Positions 22,546-33,331 of a stretch of DNA of 64,000 nucleotides are shown here, piece after piece (the stretch's first letter is position 1; every line of letters starts with the position of its first letter). Location of the stretch: NCBI GenBank assembly GCA_020746105.1, contig CM036657.1:2999652-3063651 (forward strand), in the 5' to 3' direction. The translations under genes were made by a program, and so were the position numbers. Below the pieces are notes generated by a model. That model did no database searches. It had not been told where the DNA came from and saw nothing but the letters and a program-made list of their open reading frames with translations. Source of the stretch: Trogon surrucura. Taxonomy: Eukaryota; Chordata; Aves; Trogoniformes; Trogonidae.

Positions 22546-22987
22546 TGTGGATACCCTACATTTTAGTTAGCTGTGCTGGCAGCGCTGCTTGCAGAATTAA
22601 GACTTTCGTCCTTGAGCTCTTTCCTAAACAAGTACAAAACTCTTGCTTGCTAATTACGAAAAAAGACCCTGACCAGCCAAGTACAGCTCGTGTTGAGAGC
22701 TTGCCCGTGAGAATGAACAGATAAGGTGCTTCTCGTACACCAGATGCGCATGGGAGTGAATGGGAGAGTATGATCAAAACAGACCTGGCAAAGTCTGTTT
22801 TCCCTGTGTGATAACAGAGTGATTGAAGGAGTACATGAGCTAATAACAACCCTGGCTGTATAGTCTGATCTCTTGCTTGTAACCCAAAAATAGTGTTTCG
22901 TGCTAGTAGGTATAAATATGTGTGCCTGCTTGCAATAAAGTGAATTCCGTTTTCCACCATCTCGGAGTTCGTGCGTGCTTCTCAACA
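22546..22987 (+). mobile_element. ERV-K1 provirus 3' LTR
   Basis: Preceded by the AAAAAAGGGGG polypurine tract. It is identical to the 5' LTR except at four sites I could see, and ends CTCAACA next to the target duplication CTAACC. Confidence 0.88.
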
Positions 22988-23038
22988 CTAACCACCCCCC
23001 TTCTAATGCACCAGCAGTCCTCCACCCACACACTTCTC

Positions 23039-23490
23039 TGGATACCCTTCATTTTAGTTAGGTGTACTGGCAGCACTGCATTGCAGAGTTAAGACTTTCG
23101 TCCTTGATCTCATTTCTGAACAAGTGCATAACTCTTGCTTGCTAATTATGAAAAGAGACCCTGACCAGCTAAGTAAAGCTCGTGTTGAGAGCTTGTCCAT
23201 GAGAATGAACAGATAAGGTGCTTCTTGTACACAAGATGTACACAAGATGTGCATGGGAGTGAACGAGAGAGTATGATCAAAACAGAGCTGGGAAGGTCTG
23301 TTTTCCCTGTGTGATAAGAGAGTGATTGAAGGAGTACATGAGCTAATAACAACCCTGGCTGTATAGTCTCATCTCTTGTTTGTAACCCAAAAATATTGCT
23401 TCGTGCTAGTAGGTTTAAAAATGTGTGCCTGCTTGCAATAAATTGAATTCCGTTTTCCACCATCTCGGAGTTCGTGTGTGCTTCTCAAGA
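23039..23490 (+). mobile_element. ERV-K1 5' LTR, slightly truncated (right arm)
   Basis: Begins at TGGATACCC directly after satellite CACACTTCTC. The copy at 45842 has the same satellite/LTR joint. It has a TATA-like region near 23413 and an AATAAA-type signal. A primer-binding-site position follows at 23493-23510. Confidence 0.87.
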
Positions 23491-23492
23491 AA

Positions 23493-23510
23493 TGGCAGAC
23501 CGAATCGGGA
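23493..23510 (+). promoter_or_regulatory. ERV-K1 primer-binding-site position (right arm)
   Basis: TGGCAGACCGAATCGGGA, two bases after the LTR. The spacer provirus has TGGCAGCCCGAATCAGGA at 18650, and copy three repeats the arm version at 46283. The tRNA is not assigned. Confidence 0.55.
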
Positions 23511-23631
23511 CTTAATCATATCCAAGAGAAGTACCCCCCAGTGAACCGAACGGGGTGATGAATTAGCTGACCTGTCCATCCTCGCCTTTCAACAGGAAAA
23601 CAGGTACGAGGACCGCTGCCAGGGGACAAAA

Positions 23632-25437
23632 ATGGGGCAAAACGCGACACGATCGCAGTAACTTCATCATGATGTACTGATGTGTATTGCAAAGGAGCGA
23701 GAGTATAAGATTAGCCTACAGAAAGTGACTCTGTTACTTTTATGGATCGGTTGTAATTGCCCCTGGTATCCTGAAACGGGATCTTATGAAATTAAGGATT
23801 GGAAACGTGTAGGCAAAGAGCTAACTAAAGCACAACATGCTGGTCATGACAGTTCGCCTGATAATATAGAGACACGGATAGCGTTGCTTGCGGCGTTGCG
23901 CTCACTGAAACCGCTCTCTGTTGATGCCAGCTCTGAGAGCAGCGTGGCGAGCACCGCAGGTGATTCAGCAGATACTGGTGAAAATGCTGTTGCTACTGAG
24001 CTCGCTGATGATTTAATTCACTTAACACCTATGCTGCAGAAAGAGACTGCAAGTCAAACGAGTTGTGTAAACCTTTTGTCTTCTCAAACTGAATCTGCAG
24101 TACAGACTAGCCAGATTAACCTCACCAGTTTGCAAGAAGGATTGATGAGTGGCTATGAGGGAATTGCACTGAGAACTGGGGATCCGGAGGAGGGCGACAA
24201 TCCCTTTGATGTTGGTCCTGGCGACCCCGAGGCAGAACCCAACCTTTACCCTCCGCTCACGCCGATTAGAGCCATGGTGGCATCTGCACCTACTGCTCAG
24301 GACATTTTTTTGGGACTTTCGGAAAAAGGAAAGGGGCTGTCAAAATCTGGCTCGCAGCTGTGTCAAAATAAGGGTCAGATGAACTCTCTTGTTCCACTCA
24401 ATTATCAACCCCCACCCTATGCACCCCCTCCCTTACCTTCTCCACAGGTTTGTCCAGCACCGCCTTCTATTACTAGGGTTCAGATTTCCCTGACAGATAT
24501 TTTAACCGATCGTGATGAGCATGGTTTCCTTATCACTGACTTTTTTCCTCAGGTAGTTAAAGTTATGCCAGTAGTTATGCATACGTGGCCGGACGGGACT
24601 CAGGCACCAGAACATCAACAGATTTCTCATAGCACGCTGAAAGAGTTGCAGCGTACAGTTGCTGAATCGGGTATTCAATCATCCTATACTGAAAATTTAA
24701 TAGAGACAATGAAAGAGGCTTTTCTTATGGTTCCTCATGATTGGAAGGTGATATTTAAGTTGATTTTAACACCCAGCCAGTATACAATTTGGTATGTAGA
24801 ATACAGGGAATTATGTATATCCCATGCTACAGTAGCTCAAAATAATAATGCTCCAATTAACCAGGATCAACTGCTGGGGGAGGGTCAGTTTGTGAATCCA
24901 CAGCTTCAAGCTCATTTTACTACAGAACTTTTACAGCTCTCTGCACAATTAGCAACAAAAGCTTTTAAAAAGATTCCTGACATGAAAAAATCAAGCAAAC
25001 GTTTTGGCACTATCAGACAAGCTAACGATGAACCCTACCTTCAATTTATTGATCAATTACAAGGAGCTATTGAAAGACAGGTAGATGTACCAGCGGCAGC
25101 AGATGCATTATTACTGCAGCTTGCTGTGGAGAATGCTAACGCGGACTGTAAAAGAATTCTGGAGATGCTGAGACCCACTAACAAAACAGCTACCGTTACG
25201 GACTTTATTAAGACTTGCATGCATATGGGATCGGATAGGTATAAGGCTGAGTTGATAGCATCTGCATTGGCTCAGCAGCTCACAGTAAATACAGCAAGTG
25301 TTAAATGCTTTACATGTGGACAAGAAGGTCATGTAATGAAAAATTGCCCTGTGAAGGGGACAGCCGGAACAATGAGAAAACCAGGTACAGTGTGCCCTAA
25401 ATGCAAAAAGGAGTTTCATTGGGCTACTCAGTGTTGA
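23632..25437 (+). pseudogene. gag: ERV-K1 gag polyprotein, premature stop at codon 10 (right arm)
   Basis: The start at 23632 (MGQNATRSQ) is stopped by TAA at 23659-23661, and an internal Met at 23680 opens 585 codons. Matrix, linker, capsid and two CCHC knuckles are as in the left arm. It differs from the left arm by about ten residues. Five or six base differences are clustered at 24417-24470, where this copy equals the spacer provirus and the left arm equals the copy at 49250. Despite the long frame it could not express a myristoylated Gag. Confidence 0.9.
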
Positions 25438-27257
25438 TCTAAATTTGATACTCATGGCAATGCTTTGCCTCAATTGGGAAACGGGAGGCAGGGCGCGAAA
25501 CCGGGTGCCCCGAAATCCAACAGGGTTCTCACAGAAGAGACGAAAGAAGACTTACAGACTTTGCCTTCAGCCGAGAGACTGCAGGCAGCGCCGGCTTGGA
25601 CATAGAAACGAAGGTCATGTAACAAAAAACTGCCCTATGAAGGACACCAGGTCTAAGACTGCTTTTTTACAATTTTGTTACACAATGATGATTGCAAATA
25701 TTTTGCATTTTCAGTCCCAAGTGTTAACAGTAGTGAGCCGATGGATAGGTATGAATGGATTGTCTTGCCTCAAGGAATGAAAAATAGTCCGACTATATGT
25801 CAGTTCATGGTCGGTTCTGCTTTGAAACCTGTTAGAGAAAAATACCCTCATGCATTGATCTATGACTGTATGGATGATATATTGATAGCTTGCAGGGATG
25901 AGATTTACCTGCAACAAGTCTACTCCTTTTTGATATCATCATTGCAAATGTATGGTTTACAAATAGCACCAGAAAAAATTCAAATAGAAGCTCCATGGAA
26001 GTATTTAGGGTGGAAATTAACCAATGCATTAGTTTCTCCACAGAAATTAACTTTGAATCGAAGTATTTGTACTTTAAATGCTTTGCAGAAATTATTGGGA
26101 ACCATCAATTGGATTCGTCCTTCTTTGGGCATTACTACTGAAGAATTATCTCCTCTTTTTGATTTGTTAAGGGGAGACTCGGATTTGAATTCTGAGAGGA
26201 AATGAACTCCAGAAGCAAAGCTTGCCTTAGAAAAAGTAGCCAAAAAGCTACAAACAAATTTTGCTCATCGTTACAATCCAAACATTGAATTAAGGGGATT
26301 TATAATTAATGCTCAATTCCAGCCCTATGCTATTTTGGGGCAATGGGGTCGTGAAAAGCTTTATATACTTGAATGGTTTTTTTACCTCACATGTCTCCTA
26401 AATCAATTTGGAGCAGAGTTGATATGATAGCAGAAATACTGATTAAGTTGCAACATAGAGCGTCGTGCATGTTTGCAAGAGATCCTGATATACTACATCT
26501 CACTGTGTCAAACTTATATTTTACAGCATTGCTGGAAATGTCCTTGAAATTGCAGATTGCGTTAGCTGACTTTCTAGGGCGGCTGGAGTTTAATCTCCCT
26601 CCTTATAAAACATTGCAATCACTTTCAGTTATGCCTTTGCGTGCCACTCCTACAGCCAGCCCTGAACCGCTGCCTGGAGCACTGACTGTTTTTATAGGTG
26701 GCTCCAGCAAATCGCATAAAGCAGTGGTGGTTTGGTATGATGCTGATATTCAAGACTGGAAAAATCACATTGTCCTGCAAGAAGGTTCTTGACAGATTGT
26801 TGAGCTGCGTGCTGCTGTGGAAGCATTGCAGCTCTTCTCATCTCAACCTGTAAATATCGTCGCTGATTCGCATTATGTATATGGCCTTTTGTGCAGAATT
26901 GAGTTTGCCCTTTTAAAACTTGTTTCTAATCGTGTTCTTTTCATGTTGTTTCAGAAATTATGCTTACTTTGTAGTAATCGGATACACCAATACTTTGTGA
27001 CACATATTCGTTCTCATACAAATCTGCCTGGCTCATTAGTCGAAGGTAATCCTTGTGCCGATTCTCTGGCTGCTATGACTGCTGTTCCTGATGTATTAGA
27101 ACAGGCTAGACTTTCGCATGGTTTTTATCATCAAAATAATAAGGCTTTATCCAAAGAGTTTAACATAACATCTCGACAAGCTCCAGCTGTTATTTTGTCA
27201 TGTCCAGATTGTCAAGCAATCATGCCACTGAACTCTAATATAACAGCAGTCCCTCGT
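25438..27257 (+). pseudogene. pol: ERV-K1 pol remnant (right arm): RT, RNase H, integrase zinc finger
   Basis: After gag there is a short stretch with a second knuckle-like remnant (NEGHVTKNCPMKDTR), then the RT palm from about 25680 (DRYEWIVLPQGMKNSPTIC) with DCMDDILIA near 25870. Thumb, connection and RNase H follow (VFIGGSS, first catalytic Asp lost), then the integrase zinc finger (HIRSHTNLPG, CPDCQAIMPL). It ends at about 27257 (CCCTCGT) where satellite begins. dUTPase, protease and RT fingers are missing. Confidence 0.85.
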
Positions 27258-27436
27258 AGGGACACCCATGGCCATTATGACATCAGGCGTAACCCTGAGG
27301 TGCAGAGTCCTGGTTAGGGTTAGGGTTCAGAGGTCCATAGAGCCTTTTGCTGCAGAGACGCTTGGGCTGAGCAAAGCATTCCAAGGGGAGCACGGCACTG
27401 CACCAACAGTGATCCATCCACCCCTTTCTGATTTTC
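27258..27436. repeat. One satellite monomer
   Basis: A ~177-bp monomer in the TTAGGG orientation, the mirror of 12556-12734, between ERV-K1 and the CR1 3' end. Confidence 0.85.
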
Positions 27437-28672
27437 ACAGAATCACAGAATGTTAGGGATTGGAAGGGACCTTGAAAGATCATCAAGTCCAATCCCCCTG
27501 CCAGAGCAGGAACGCCTAGATTATGCTACACAGGAACGTGTCCAGGCAGGTCTTGAATGTCTCCAGAGGAGACTCCACAACCTCCCTGGGCAGCCTGTTC
27601 CAGTGCTCCATCACCCTCACAGAGAAGAAGTTTCTTCTCGAGTTTAAGCGGAACCTCTTATGTTCCAGTTTCAGCCCATTACCCCTTGTCCTATCATTGG
27701 TTGTCACCGAGAAGAGCCTGGCTCCATCCTCGTGACACTCCCCCTTGATATATTTGTAAACATTAATGAGGTCACCCCTCAGTCTCCTCCAAACTAAAGA
27801 GCCCCAGCTCCCTCAGCCTTTCCTCATAAGGGAGATGCTCCACTCCCTTAATCATCCTAGTTGCCCTGTGCTGGACTCTCTCCAGCAGTTCCCTGTCTTT
27901 CTTGAATGGAGGGTCCCAGAACTGGACACAATATTCCAGATGGGGTCTCACCAGGGCAGAGTAGAGGGGAAGGAGAACCTCTCTCGACCTACTAACCACC
28001 CCCCTTCTAATACACCCCAGGATGCCATTGGCCGTCCTGGCCACAAGGGCACAGTGCTGGCTCATGGTCATCCTGCTGTCCACCAAGACTCCCAGGTCCC
28101 TTTCCCCTACACTGCTCTCTAATAAGTCATTCCCCAACTTATACTGGAACCTGGGGTTGCTCCTACCCAGATGCAAGACTCTACATTTACCCTTGTTGTA
28201 TTTCATTAATTTTTTCCCCGCCCAACTCTCCAGCCTGTCCATGCTGTGGGAGACTGTGTCAAAAGCTTTACTGAAGTCAAGGTAGACCACATCCACCGCT
28301 CTGCCATCATCTATCCACCTTGTTATATCCTCGTAAAAGGCTATGAGGTTAGTCAAGCACGACTTCCCCTTGGTGAAGCCATGTTGACTGTCTCTAATGA
28401 CCCTCTTATCCCTGATATGCCTTGAGATGGCACCAAGGATAAGTCGTTCCATCACTTTCCCAGGGATGGAGGTGAGGCTGACCGGTCTATAGTTTCCCGG
28501 GTCCTCCTTCTTGCCCTTTTTGAAGACTGGAGTGACATTTGCTTTCCTCCAGTTGTCAGGCACTTCTCCCGTCTCCCAAGACTTGGTAAAGATGATGGAG
28601 AGTGGTCTAGCAATGACATCAGCCAGCTCCCTCAGCACCCGTGGATGCATCCCATCTGGACCCGTGGATTTA
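27437..28672 (-). mobile_element. CR1 3' half, ORF2 RT remnant (right arm)
   Basis: The mirror of 11317-12555. It keeps a 316-codon frame (28722-27772) from the RT fingers ([13 protein letters not shown]) through [12 protein letters not shown], across the internal deletion that removes FADD, to the C-terminus ([12 protein letters not shown]). The 3' tail is CACAGAATCACAG at the left end. It lacks the two 1-bp deletions seen in the left arm. Confidence 0.9.
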
Positions 28673-29735
28673 TGTCGTAATGGCCATGGGTACCCAAAAT
28701 CAGAATGGTGTGGGTGGAGCACTGTTGGTGCAGTGACATGCTCCCCTTGGAATGCCTTGTCCAGCCCTAGTGTCTCTGCAACTCCGGGTTCCAGGAATTT
28801 CTGAAATCTAACCCTAAACTGGACCCTGCATCTCAGGGTTCAGCCTGAAGTCACTATGGCCCTCTCTGTCCCAAAATTAGAAAGGCGTGCGTGAAGCACT
28901 GTTGGTGCAATGCCGTGATTCCCTTAGAATGCCTTGTCCAGCCCCGGTGTCTCTGCAGCTCCAGGCTCTATGGATCTCTGAACCCAAAACTTAACCAGGA
29001 CCCTGGATGTCTGGGTTCAGCTTGATGTCATAACAGCCATGAGTGTTCTAAAATCAGAAAGTGTGGGTGGAGCACTGTTGGTTCAGTGCTGTGCTCCCCT
29101 TGGAATGCCTTGTCCAGCCCATGTGGCTCTGCATCTCCAGGCTCCATGGATCTCTGAACCCTTACTGTAACCAGGACCCTGCACATCTGGATTAAGCCTG
29201 GTGTCTCTGTGGTCATGAGTGTCCCATACTCAGAAAGTTGTGTGTGGAGCACTGTTGGTGCAGTGCCGTGCTTCCCTTGGAATGCCTTGTCCAGCCCACG
29301 TGTCTCTGCAGCTCCAGGCTTTATCGATCTCTGAACCCTAACCCTAACCAGGACCCTGCACCTCAGGGTTACGCCTGATGTCTCTATGGCCATGGGTGTC
29401 CCGAAATCAGAAATGTGTGGCTGGAAGACTATTGGTTTAGTGTTGTGCTCCCCTTGGAATGCCATTTCAGGCCCAAGAGTCTCTGCAGATCCAGGTTTTA
29501 GGGAAATCTGAACCGTAACCTATCCAGGTCCCTCCACCTCAGGGTTACGCGTGATGTCTCTATGGCCATGAGTAACCCAAAATCAGAAAGGTGTAGGTGA
29601 AAGACTGTCGGTGCAGTGTTGTGCTCCCCTTGGAATGCCTTGTCCAGCCCACGTGTCTCTACAGCTCCAGGCTCTAAGGATCTCTGAACCCTAAACCTAA
29701 CCAGGACCATGCACATCTGGATTTAACCTCATGTC
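28673..29735. repeat. ~177-bp satellite, about six monomers
   Basis: CCCTAA orientation, the mirror of 10262-11316. The same monomer-to-monomer variants appear in the same order in both arms. Confidence 0.92.
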
Positions 29736-30977
29736 CCTTGCAACTCAGTTGCGCTTGCAACTGAGGACAATGCGGAAGTACCAGTGAATCAGACGCCGGG
29801 GGAGGGCTCTTCAGCTCTGTGTGGCACGTCACTCTCACGTGAAGGTGAAGTGGGCGGTACGGACTGCCGATCATTGTTATACCCCGCCCTGCCTCAACAA
29901 GTGCCACTCCCTGCTGACAGCGATGAAGAGGAAAAGACACCCGAGCTACAACAGCTGCGAGATCAGATTTTTCAAGTGATGGAACAGTTAGAAGGACGCA
30001 TTCAGGAGTCAGTGTCCAAACTTGAGCGTCAAGTAAGAGACACGTCACTATCCGACACTACTCCAGTGGCGTTACCAACTGCTCCGCTGGAGCCTACAAA
30101 GGGTCCAGCTCACCCAGCAGCCTCCGTACGGGAGCTTGAGAGAATGAGAAGTACCAATCAAAGGCTGCCATCGTTGCTGGAACGGCCACCGCCTTATCAT
30201 CATGACATTGGGCTCAGAGCTGCCCAACCCCGGTGGTCCAGAATAGTTAGAGACGGGATCCTCAAAGGGGACTGGTAAACCGCAAGCACTATTGCTTGTC
30301 CAGTGGTTCTTGATCAACAGAACCAACCACGATATGAACAACATGATTGGAAAATTTTACAACAGGTCAAAAAGACTGTTAGTGAACATGGTATTAAATC
30401 AGAAGCCGCCCGTGTGGCTTTAGACTGGGTTTGTTCTGCAGATATAAATTCTCCTGCAGACAGCCAAAACTTGGCACGATTATTGTTGTCTCCGTCTCAA
30501 ATGCTATCTTGGGGAGTGGCGGAGGTTGACACAATGGGAAGCTAGTAAACTGCGCAATCCTAATGATACCTTGTATGGTGTTAGTGCCGATATGCTTATG
30601 GGGGCTGGTGTTTTTGGAATGTACAACTAACATACCCAGTGGCGATGCATCAATTATCTGCACAATTAGTTAGGCAAGCATTTTATGCAGTACCAGATCA
30701 AAAACCTCAAGCTAGTTTTACGTTGATTCACCAGGGAATAACAGAAAACTTTTCCCACTTTATTGATAGATTGTGGGATTCATTGGTTGCACAGGGAGAT
30801 ATGTCAGAGGAAGCTAAACAAGCAATGTTTAAATTAATTGCATTTGAAAACGCGAATCCAAAAACGAAATCTATTTTGGCCACACTGCCAAAGGAAGCAG
30901 GCAGCCTCAGTAGATGTCACGCTGCTAGATCAGCAAGTTCACAAGATTCCTACCGGCATCAAAGGCCCTGTATATGA
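29736..30977 (+). pseudogene. gag: ERV-K2 gag, 5'-truncated and broken (right arm)
   Basis: Satellite is joined to gag at about 29736. A helical linker (LRDQIFQVMEQLEGR) and capsid follow. TAA at 30276-30278 replaces the Gln codon of the left arm, and a 1-bp deletion near 30618 follows. The major homology region is intact (IHQGITENFSHFIDRL). The frame runs into dUTPase with no nucleocapsid, a deletion shared with the left arm. Confidence 0.83.
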
Positions 30978-31560
30978 TAAGGACAGCACAGTTTGTGCGC
31001 TTTTATTAGGCCGATCCTCATCTGGACTTGCTGGTTTAGTAGTGCTACCTGACGTTATAGATGCAGACTATAATGGAGAGATTATGGTCTGTGCCTATAC
31101 ACTGACGCCACCATTGTATGTCAAAAAGGGTATGCGTATTGCACAACTAATTCTATATGATATGGTAATGCATCAAGATCGTCCTGTAAGTGGTCACTTA
31201 CGAGGGACCAAAGGCTTTGGGTCCTCAGGGGAATGCATAGTGAATTTAGTACAACAGATGAGAACGTGCCCTGTAATAACAGTACGATTGTGTTATAATC
31301 AACAGGAAACACAGGTTAATGCCATGTTGGATACAGGGGCTGATGTTACCATAGTTGATAAGAACAGATGGCCAAAACAATGGCTGACCCATCATTCTAT
31401 TGATGCAGTACAAGGGGTCGGTGGGGGTTCGGTCCCCTACCAAAGTAGTAATCCTGTGCAAATTGTTTTCTCCGAGCAACAAAAAGCCACTGTTTGCCCA
31501 TATGTTATGCCCTTACCAGGTCAACTCGGCGCATTGATAGGCTGAGATGTCTTGAGCCAA
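30838..31560 (+). pseudogene. ERV-K2 dUTPase-protease (right arm)
   Basis: A 235-codon frame: dUTPase-like motifs (IDADYNGEI, GMRIAQLILYD, GTKGFGSSG), then a retropepsin with MLDTGADVTIVDKN and GALIG. The active-site D-T-G-A is intact. A TGA follows where betaretroviral proteases would continue (GxD), and sequence of the next codons is still recognisable. The start is inside the gag tail. Confidence 0.88.
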
Positions 31561-31599
31561 GTAGGTGCTACGCTGACCTTGCCTGCTGACGAAAAGGGT

Positions 31600-33331
31600 T
31601 TCTTATAACTGCCACTGCTGAGCAGCCGCCCATCCCACCAATTCAATGGAAATCAGACAAACCAGTGTGGGTTGAGCAGTGGCCATTGAACAAGGAGTGG
31701 CTGCAAATAGCTCATCAGTTAGTACAAGAGCAGCTAGAAGCAAAACACATTAAGCCATCAGTAAGCCCCTGGAATACACTGATTTTTGTAATCCCTAAGA
31801 AATCGGGCAAATGGCGCTTGTTACACAACTTATGGAAAATTAATGACCAAATGTGGGCCATGGGAGCATTACAACTGGGGCTGCCAGCACCAACCATGCT
31901 TCCACAGAATTGGCATATTTTGATTATTGATCTTAAAGATTGTTTTTTTCGATTCCCCTACAATCTCAAGACACTGTGCGATTTGCATTTACCCTTCCTT
32001 CCGTCAACAGGAGTAGTCCTGCGCAACGCTATGAGTGGGTAGTGCTACCGCAAGGCATGAAAAATTCCCCCACAATGTGCCAAATGTATGTGCGCTGGGC
32101 CTTACAACCTGTAAGAGAGAGGTTTGTGAACTTGATTATTTATCATTACATGGATGACATCTTGTTTTGTCAAACACAACCTTTTAATTCAGCCTTTTTA
32201 ACGGAAGTTACAGCATTGTTGGCAAAGGCTGGCCTAGTTGTAGCTCCTGAAAAAGTTCAGCATGAACCTCGATGGAAATACTTAGGTTGTAAGATTACGG
32301 AATCTACAGTACAACCGCAGAAATTGTTACTTCACACTGACATTCACACTTTAAATGATGCCCAGAAACTTATCGGAGACCTCCAATGGGTACATACATT
32401 AACAGGCATTACCAATGAAGACATGCGGCCGCTAATGTCATTATTACAAGGCACGGATCCCACGACACCTGTAACTCTTACTGTTGACCAGATCCGCTGC
32501 CTTGAGCATTTCGGCCACAAATTGGCGCAATCTGTTGCGGACTGTCGATTGCCTGACGAGCCACTAGGTATTTGGGTTTGTAACCATGTTGACGTTCCTT
32601 TTGCTCTTCTTTTACAATGGCCTGCTTGGCAAAAAGAAAAAGGGGGAGACAGGGGGATCATGAACTCCCTGTGTGCCAAGCAGGAGCAGGAAAGACAAAA
32701 ACATGTTACCATCCTTGAGTGGATTTTCGCGCCCAAGAGTATATGGGCTCGGACAGAAGTTATAGCTTACTTAATTCAAAAGGCCAGGACACGAGTAGGT
32801 CAAATATGGGGTCAAGAAACGGTTCACATCAGTTTGCCTATAAAAAATGCTGATTTGGACTGGATTTTGAGGCACTCTGAAGTGTTACAGGTAGCATTGT
32901 TAGATTACCCAGGTATTATACAGAACAGACAGCCTGAAGATCCACGGCTACACATGATACAGAAGCAACAGTGGCTAGAACAGCCCAAAGTGTGTATACG
33001 GCCAGTCGAGGGACTTACGGTTTTTAGAGATGCAGGGAAAAAGCGGCGGGTAGCTGCATGTACATGGCAAGAGAACAATATATGGAAACAACAGGTCATA
33101 CCGGGGAGGAGTGACGATACCTTACAAACTTCGGAGTTAACAGCCATATATTGGACCTTGACAACATGGAAGGACCAAAAGATTAATATAGTATCCGATT
33201 CACTGTACGTAGTAGGCGTGATACAGAGGATTGAAGATGCAATAATTAAGACAGTGCAGAATCAGTGGCTGTTTGAGCTGTTTTTGCAGGTTAGACGAAT
33301 AATAAGTGAACGAACGGAACCATTTGGTTAG
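31600..33331 (+). pseudogene. pol: ERV-K2 RT-RNase H
   Basis: RT begins [15 protein letters not shown]. After the homopolymer frameshift near 31945 the frame is open to 33331: [18 protein letters not shown], the catalytic box YMDDILFCQ near 32150, and thumb (WKYLGCKITESTVQPQ, LIGDLQWVH). RNase H follows with VFRDAG, QTSELTAIYW and VSDSLYVVG, so three of its acidic residues are visible. It is joined to env TM at about 33332, so the RNase H end, all of integrase and the surface subunit are deleted. Only the part before 32037 is duplicated in the left arm. Confidence 0.87.

Larger units (their letters stand above)
18206..22987 (+). mobile_element. Recent, internally deleted ERV-K1 provirus in CR1
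   Basis: A two-LTR provirus with LTRs at 18206-18647 and 22546-22987 (442 bp each). By eye the LTRs differ at four positions. It is flanked by the 6-bp duplication CTAACC (18200-18205 and 22988-22993) within a CR1. The interior has a primer-binding-site position at 18650-18667, gag, a direct jump from capsid to RNase H/integrase, a degraded env region and a polypurine tract (AAAAAAGGGGG, from 22532). TATAAATA (18571) and AATAAA (18594) mark the core promoter and poly(A) signal of the LTR. Confidence 0.88.
23017..32036 (-). repeat. Right arm of the ~9-kb palindrome
   Basis: The inverted counterpart of 7956-16975. Order left to right: truncated ERV-K1 (plus), satellite, CR1 3' half (minus), satellite and ERV-K2 (plus). 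On this side ERV-K2 continues beyond the arm edge at 32036, whereas the left arm breaks off into satellite. Confidence 0.9.
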
